Source: Bradyrhizobium altum (GTDB taxonomy: Bacteria > Pseudomonadota > Alphaproteobacteria > Rhizobiales > Xanthobacteraceae). From it: DNA of 55,173 nucleotides. The position numbers and the translations under genes were made by a program. Shown here piece after piece: positions 51,347-55,173 of the stretch (the first letter of the stretch is position 1; the number at the start of each line of letters is the position of its first letter). The stretch covers positions 1-55,173 of the forward strand of contig NZ_JACMYP010000023.1 of assembly GCF_020889705.1 (NCBI RefSeq). Reading direction: 5' to 3'. The notes under the pieces are model-generated. The model ran no database searches. It saw only the letters and a list, made by a program, of their open reading frames with translations, and was not told the DNA's origin.

Positions 51347-51470
51347 AGCCAAATCCTCCTGAGAGCAAGATGGATACGAAGGAGCGCAAGACATCCGGTG
51401 CAAGACACCTGTCCGGCGCCCTGTTCGCTCTGCCGAGCCCGACCTGGCGCCCGGCACCGCCCGTAAGCGG
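51347..51470 (-). promoter_or_regulatory. ROSE-like RNA thermometer in the hsp20 leader
   Basis: On the minus strand the leader ends CUUGCUCUCAGGAGGAU before the AUG. UUGCUC can pair with the GAGGA of the ribosome site through a tetraloop, leaving one unpaired G, which is the defining 3' hairpin of ROSE elements that control small heat-shock genes in Bradyrhizobium (family knowledge). GC-rich upstream arms (GGGCGGTGCCGGGCGCC) can form further hairpins. Confidence 0.65.
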
Positions 51471-51476
51471 CAAAAA

Positions 51477-51800
51477 TCAAATTAGAAAAGCGGCAATCAG
51501 TTTCAAGGGGCGCCCGCAAAATTTTTTGGCATGGCTTAGCTCGGCTATTTCGACCCGCACCAGAACCGAGTTCGTGCAGTTTTGCCCCAAGTTCCTCTTG
51601 TGAGTTGACGATTTCGGATTCGTCGGGACGCGAGCGAGTTCACTAAGCCGCTTCAATTCGTCGAGCTGCTGCTGCAATCGTCGTTCGCGCCAGGCGTGGA
51701 CAGACAAGGAAGTGCAGCGGCTTTCCTCATTGGCGAAGGCGAAGACGCCCACGGGGCTATCAGGCCTGAAGATGGAACGCCCGCTCGGCTCGATCGCCAT
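51477..51800 (-). CDS. Doubtful hypothetical protein
   Basis: A 107-codon frame from ATG 51800 containing VFAFANEESRCTSLSVHAW and a helical stretch RERRLQQQLDELKRLSELAR. The C-terminal part looks non-coding. It could be a decayed small gene; no ribosome site or family. Confidence 0.25.
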   Translation of the reverse strand: MAIEPSGRSIFRPDSPVGVFAFANEESRCTSLSVHAWRERRLQQQLDELKRLSELARVPTNPKSSTHKRNLGQNCTNSVLVRVEIAELSHAKKFCGRPLKLIAAFLI

Positions 51801-51885
51801 CAAGGCGCAGCGCGAGGCTATCTCACTGAGGCCTGTCAACCGTTCGCCCAATCGGCGAAAGAATACGACCAAGCGGGGCCCGACG

Positions 51886-52092
51886 CTAACGGTTGATGGG
51901 CGGGGTCTCGTTGAGCACCCCGCTCACATCCGGCTCCTCAATTCCTGCGTCGATATCGGCCGAGCTGTTGCATTCGCAACGCATGCCGGCGCCGCACATG
52001 CAGCCGGTGGGATCATCTGTCCAGGCAAGGTGCGGATGGTTCTCGCACACCCAGCCGAGTCCCTGGCAGATGGGACAATTCGGGTTGGTCAC
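51886..52092 (-). CDS. Cysteine-rich small protein
   Basis: A 68-residue product from GTG 52092, which overlaps the stop of the DUF2934 gene (GTGA). Three CxC/CxxC groups (CPICQGLGWVCENHP, CMCGAGMRCEC) suggest a metal-binding, zinc-finger-like protein of a type frequent in rhizobia. Function unknown; coupled to the preceding gene. Confidence 0.6.
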   Translation of the reverse strand: MTNPNCPICQGLGWVCENHPHLAWTDDPTGCMCGAGMRCECNSSADIDAGIEEPDVSGVLNETPPINR

Positions 52093-52250
52093 AGCGTGTC
52101 AGGCGTACGCAAGGGTGAGCCTTTATCCTCGTTCCGCAATTCCTGCTCGGCAAGACGCCAAAATTCCTCGTCCCGCCCTTCCGGTTTGCCGGCCTGCTCC
52201 CAGAGCTGATAGGCACGCGCCGCTACTGCTTCGTCAATCCGTCTGTTCAT
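52089..52250 (-). CDS. DUF2934 protein
   Basis: A 53-residue product from ATG 52250 (GGAG eight bases ahead). The whole protein is the DUF2934 motif: ARAYQLWEQAGKPEGRDEEF then WRLAEQEL. Short helical proteins of unknown function, often near stress genes. Translationally coupled to the Cys-rich protein. Confidence 0.8.
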   Translation of the reverse strand: MNRRIDEAVAARAYQLWEQAGKPEGRDEEFWRLAEQELRNEDKGSPLRTPDTL

Positions 52251-52293
52251 TGGATTTCTCCAAACCTTCAACGGATAGGAACTTCATGCGTTC

Positions 52294-53065
52294 CTACTTC
52301 CTGGACAGGCCCTTGAATGAACTCGCCCGCAGCAGCCCTTCTGACGTGATGTCGCGGTACTCGATGTCGGCGACGAACGATGGTTCAACCCATGTAGCCT
52401 TCGGCTTCCTGATCGGCTTGGTGAGCTTCGACTTCGGGCTCACGACTGTATCGAGCTGCTTGCGGATTTGACTGGATATTATTCGCGACCAACCGGTGCC
52501 GACTTTGCCCATGTAGACCAGCTCCTTGCCCAGCTGCTTGCCGAGGTAGAGCGCGGCCACGCCTGTCGGGTCCTTTATGAAACCGACGACTGGAAACTTC
52601 TCGCGTTGGACCGTCTTCACTTTCAGCCAAGCTTCCGTTCTTTCCGAGCGGTAAGGCGCATCCGCATGTTTCGAGATGATGCCCTCGTACTTGAGCGTGC
52701 GTGCGTGCTCAAACAGCTGCTGACCATCGCCAAGCAGGTGCTCACTGAAAAGCACGGGCGGCTCAAGCCGGTAGGAATCGAACAGGCCCTGCAGTGTCAC
52801 CTTGCGTTCAATCTGGGGCCGCTTGCGAAGGTCTTGCCCATCGAGCCACAGGAGATCAAAGGCATAGTACAGCAGACGGTTCTGATCGCCCCTGGCGAGT
52901 TCTGCCTGCAGCTCGGAGAAGTTGGTCCGCCCGTCATGGACGACCAACCTCGCCATCGATGATTGCCTGCCCCGGAATGTCGAACGCGCCGGCAATGACG
53001 GAGAACCTTTTGATCCAGTTCAGCCCGTTACGAGTGAACGCTTTGGCGTTACCGCGATCGTCTGT
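52294..53065 (-). pseudogene. ATP-dependent DNA ligase (LigD-type), truncated and frameshifted
   Basis: Downstream parts of the ligase are clear: motif III region (RLLYYAFDLLWLDGQDL), EGIISKHADAPYRSERTEAW and KVKTVQREKFPVVGF (motifs IV-V), and the OB-fold end WVEPSFVADIEYRDITSEG. Upstream, AKAFTRNGLNWIKRFSVIAG and IIDGEV lie in another frame; the shift is near 52950. The lysine motif (E-x-K-x-DGYR) needed for AMP transfer is missing because the gene is cut off before it. No Ku gene is present. Confidence 0.75.
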
Positions 53066-53206
53066 TTTGGGGGCACATGACTCTAATATCGCGGGTGCCG
53101 GGGCTAGTTTCATTAAGATCGATTTTTCAGAGATTTCCGGTAGGGGCCGTTCGCACACGGCCCCTTTTAATTTGTGGGGCGTGATTGGGCAGGGCAGTCC
53201 TGTTCC

Positions 53207-53437
53207 TTACGAGACAGCGCCGTTCCTGCTGGGACCGATGCTGTAGGGTCGGTTCAAAAAGAACTCGCGATTACCGAGGGCGGCCTCTGCATACTGGTCT
53301 ATCGCGACCTGAATGGCTTGAACATGGTGATAGCACCAGCCTTCTCGGGAAGAGAAATGCCTGACTTCGTTCAGAGCCTTGATGAAGGGTGGTGGATTTT
53401 CCCAATCATCAAACCACTGCGGGCGCTCGCTCACCAT
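53207..53437 (-). CDS. Small hypothetical protein
   Basis: A 76-residue product from ATG 53437. VQAIQVAIDQYAEAALGNRE followed by FFLNRPYSIG looks like a conserved helical motif known from rhizobial orphans. It overlaps the upstream gene by seven bases, so the two form an operon. Function unknown. Confidence 0.65.
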   Translation of the reverse strand: MVSERPQWFDDWENPPPFIKALNEVRHFSSREGWCYHHVQAIQVAIDQYAEAALGNREFFLNRPYSIGPSRNGAVS

Positions 53438-53661
53438 TTCCGGCCTCCCAGCACCCGCCCTTTCGGCTTTGGCAACTGAGCCTTCATCCGGTCGCGGTCG
53501 GCGCAGAGGGCATCAACCTTGTCGAGCATGCGTTGGAGCAACGTCTCGGCAGAACCGGTGGGAATGCCAGCTCTCTGGAGCTGAAGGACTTCCTTGCGCT
53601 TGCGGCTGACCTGCACGCGCATGCGCTCGATCTCCGAGCGGAGGAATTCGAGTGTGGGCAT
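53431..53661 (-). CDS. Small coiled-coil protein
   Basis: A 76-residue, nearly all-helical product from ATG 53661 (LEFLRSEIERMRVQVSRKRK, LLQRMLDKVDALCADRDRMK). Likely a short coiled-coil dimer. First gene of a two-gene operon with the preceding entry. Divergent from the frameshifted gene at 53675. Confidence 0.6.
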   Translation of the reverse strand: MPTLEFLRSEIERMRVQVSRKRKEVLQLQRAGIPTGSAETLLQRMLDKVDALCADRDRMKAQLPKPKGRVLGGRKW

Positions 53662-53674
53662 GGTTCGCTCTGAA

Positions 53675-54042
53675 ATGGTGATGAAGCGCCATAAGAACGA
53701 AAAGAGAACGACGAGTCAAGCCGTCCAACCTTCTCGTCGGAGCAGCTACGCCTCCAAACAACTCGCTGTCGAAATCGATTCAATGCTACGAAGGAACTCT
53801 GGCCTGGGCGGGGTGCGGATAATGCCAATCAATCGCTTACTGGAAGCGGGCAAATACCCGCCGGAGAAAGTTGAGATTCTAACCAAGGCGTTCAGTCGTG
53901 CCCTGGGATTGAGGGGGTAGTTGATCGTGACGACCCACTTTGCGAACTGGTGGCGCGCAAGGTTATAGAGGTCGCCGGGACCAGCCCCAGTGATCCTAAG
54001 CAAATCGCCGAAGCCGCCGTGGCCCGCATTGGCCTTCGATAA
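53675..54042 (+). pseudogene. Frameshifted orphan gene
   Basis: The first frame (ATG 53675 or 53681) gives SSYASKQLAVEIDSMLRRNS then PPEKVEILTKAFSRALGL and stops at TAG 53918. One base later the other frame continues naturally as VDRDDPLCELVARKVIEVAG and DPKQIAEAAVARIGLR-stop (TAA 54040). The whole fits a helical protein of about 120 residues of a type seen in rhizobia, broken by a single base near 53910. No named function. Confidence 0.55.
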
Positions 54043-54110
54043 CATCGTCCCTCTGTTAGCCATCACGCCGCACGGCAATCCCTGCCCTGCAGGGAGATCC
54101 CGCTAAGCCG

Positions 54111-54335
54111 TCAGTGTCGCTCGGCTAACAGATGGAGGACGCAAACGGGATTTGCCCCCTCATCGGCCACTTCCATTCGCCATTCATGGCCGGTCAGGGC
54201 GCCATCCAGGTCTTGAAGGAGCTGTCCAGCAGTGAAGGTTGCCTACTTCCAGGCGGCTTCCTTACCCGGAAGGTCCACGCCGGTTTCGTCGGCATAACGT
54301 TCCCCATGGTGAATATGAAAGAAATACCGAGGCAT
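54111..54335 (-). pseudogene. DUF6894-like protein with in-frame stop
   Basis: From ATG 54335 the frame reads MPRYFFHIHHGERYADETGV, reaches a TAG at codon 31 (54243-54245) where a Glu codon (GAG) is expected, and continues as ATFTAGQLLQDLDGALTGHE and WRMEVADEG to a normal stop at 54111. The family pattern (R-FFH, D--G-ELP, A-W-EA, GHEWRMEV) is complete apart from the nonsense codon. Confidence 0.7.
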
Positions 54336-54419
54336 TCTGGGTCACTGGTCATTGCGCTGAAGCTTGCGGAATAATTGATTCCGTACACCCTCGTTCCAAT
54401 CGTATGGTCATGGCCGAAC

Positions 54420-54437
54420 CGGACGGCTTCCCGTCCG
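54420..54437 (+). promoter_or_regulatory. Hairpin ahead of the Crp/Fnr gene
   Basis: Perfect 7-bp stem CGGACGG / CCGTCCG with a CTTC loop, 23 bp before the start codon. May shape the leader or be an operator. Confidence 0.4.
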
Positions 54438-54459
54438 AAGGCCCTGAAGGAACCCTCAG

Positions 54460-55173
54460 ATGCCCATCGAGATGATGATCCGCAAGTTGCGGCTCCATTC
54501 TGAGTTGCCCGACGCAGACGTTGCAGCTTTGCGGTCCATCGTTAGCCCGGTGAAGATTTTGCCTGAAGATTCGGCCATCGTTCGCGAAGGTGACCTCAGC
54601 ATACAATGCTGCGTGATCCTGAGCGGCTTCGCTTACCGGTCCAAAGTAGCGGAAAACGGCAGGCGGCAGATCCTGTCATTTCACATCGCTGGCGACATAC
54701 CCGATCTCCAAGGCTTGCCGCTGCAGCGGATGGATCACGACCTGACTACGCTCTCGGAAGCACGACTTGGCTTCATAAACCATGATGCGCTCGAACGGAT
54801 CCTTGAATCTCGGCCGGCCTTGGCACGAGCACTCTGGCGCGAGACGCTCGTTGACGCCGTGCTATTCCGCCAATGGATTGTCAATCTCGGAACGCGCTCG
54901 GCCTCTGGCCGCATGGCCTATTTGATCGGGGAATTGCGGCAGCGGTTGGCGGCGATGGGACTGGTCGTCAACGAGCAGTTTGACTTTCCGATTACTCAAT
55001 CGAAGCTGGCTGATGCACTCGGGCTAAGCGTCGTCCATGTCAATCGGGTCCTCCAGGCGTTCCGAACCGAAGGCATTCTCGATCTGAAGCGCAGAGTCGT
55101 CACGCTCAAAGATATCGAAAAGATCGTCGAACTCGGCGGATTTGACAGCCTTGAAGACGATACTGACGCGGCC
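54460..55173 (+). CDS. Crp/Fnr-family transcriptional regulator (3' end cut)
   Basis: 238 codons from ATG 54460 (AAGGAA ahead; ATG 54472 also possible), open to the window edge. An N-terminal sensor barrel (ILPEDSAIVREGDLSIQCCV, RRQILSFHIAGDIPDLQGLP) and a C-terminal Crp-type HTH (FPITQSKLADALGLSVVHVN then RVLQAFRTEGIL) are complete. It lacks the N-terminal Cys cluster of oxygen-sensing Fnr, so it belongs to the Crp/Fnr proteins of unknown ligand common in rhizobia. It starts 125 bp from the divergent DUF6894 relic. Confidence 0.9.
   Translation, partial: MPIEMMIRKLRLHSELPDADVAALRSIVSPVKILPEDSAIVREGDLSIQCCVILSGFAYRSKVAENGRRQILSFHIAGDIPDLQGLPLQRMDHDLTTLSEARLGFINHDALERILESRPALARALWRETLVDAVLFRQWIVNLGTRSASGRMAYLIGELRQRLAAMGLVVNEQFDFPITQSKLADALGLSVVHVNRVLQAFRTEGILDLKRRVVTLKDIEKIVELGGFDSLEDDTDAA

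Noticed and set aside
1..55173. CRISPR array
   Set aside because: No series of short regularly spaced direct repeats was seen; the repeats present are two- or three-copy intergenic elements.

Overview
The window looks like chromosome of a Bradyrhizobium-type alphaproteobacterium (inference). The base composition is GC-rich. There is a DUF3551 protein, a DUF2934 protein and a DUF6894-like relict. The small heat-shock operon carries a leader resembling a ROSE RNA thermometer. Two families of intergenic repeats of a kind common in that genus are present.

Region 1 (1-21.7 kb) is compact, well-preserved chromosome. It starts with a SCO1-type copper chaperone and small envelope proteins, a COG3573-like flavoprotein, two divergent lipocalin-like proteins and a solute-binding protein. 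Next come an HxlR regulator divergent from an unusual CDGSH/4Fe-4S/truncated-haemoglobin fusion, a PHB-depolymerase-like esterase, RidA and a PhaC-like hydrolase with a cysteine nucleophile. From 12.7 to 21.1 kb lies a set of oxidoreductases that looks catabolic: a Rieske oxygenase with a divergent LysR regulator, an NTF2-like protein, a LuxR regulator, a cytochrome P450, a DapA-family aldolase/dehydratase, an Old Yellow Enzyme and a luciferase-like flavin oxidoreductase.

Region 2 (21.7-32.1 kb) is an integrated element or its remains. A 45-bp tRNA-Gly(CCC) 3' end (21723-21767) sits beside a tyrosine recombinase. Behind it are small orphan genes, two paralogous basic winged-helix-like proteins around a PilZ protein, and a FitAB/VapBC-type toxin-antitoxin pair flanked by inverted repeats. 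Much of the rest is debris: RHS, NTF2-like, Rpn-nuclease, Gp49-toxin and ThrE-exporter relics, most with frameshifts. The other end of the element was not found in the window.

Region 3 (32.2-46.7 kb) returns to functional units. It holds a cNMP-binding membrane protein; a LysR regulator divergent from a flavin monooxygenase, followed by a BamE-like repeat protein and an AhpD-like protein; LrgA/LrgB; a TctC-type binding protein; a tail-anchored orphan between 90-bp direct repeats; an isochorismatase-like hydrolase lacking the usual cysteine; and a marR-emrA-emrB efflux operon with two perfect tandem palindromes at its promoter.

Region 4 (46.7-55.2 kb) is rich in small genes and stress functions: tiny membrane proteins, a C14 homopolymer upstream of a small gene, a four-gene operon led by two Hsp20 chaperones, a DUF2934/Cys-rich pair, a truncated frameshifted ligase-D fragment, a DUF6894-like gene with an in-frame stop, and a Crp/Fnr regulator that runs off the end. 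Several genes across the window (Rieske, BamE-like, marR, ligD, 53.7-kb ORF) are broken by single-base shifts, so either gene decay or indel errors in the sequence must be considered.
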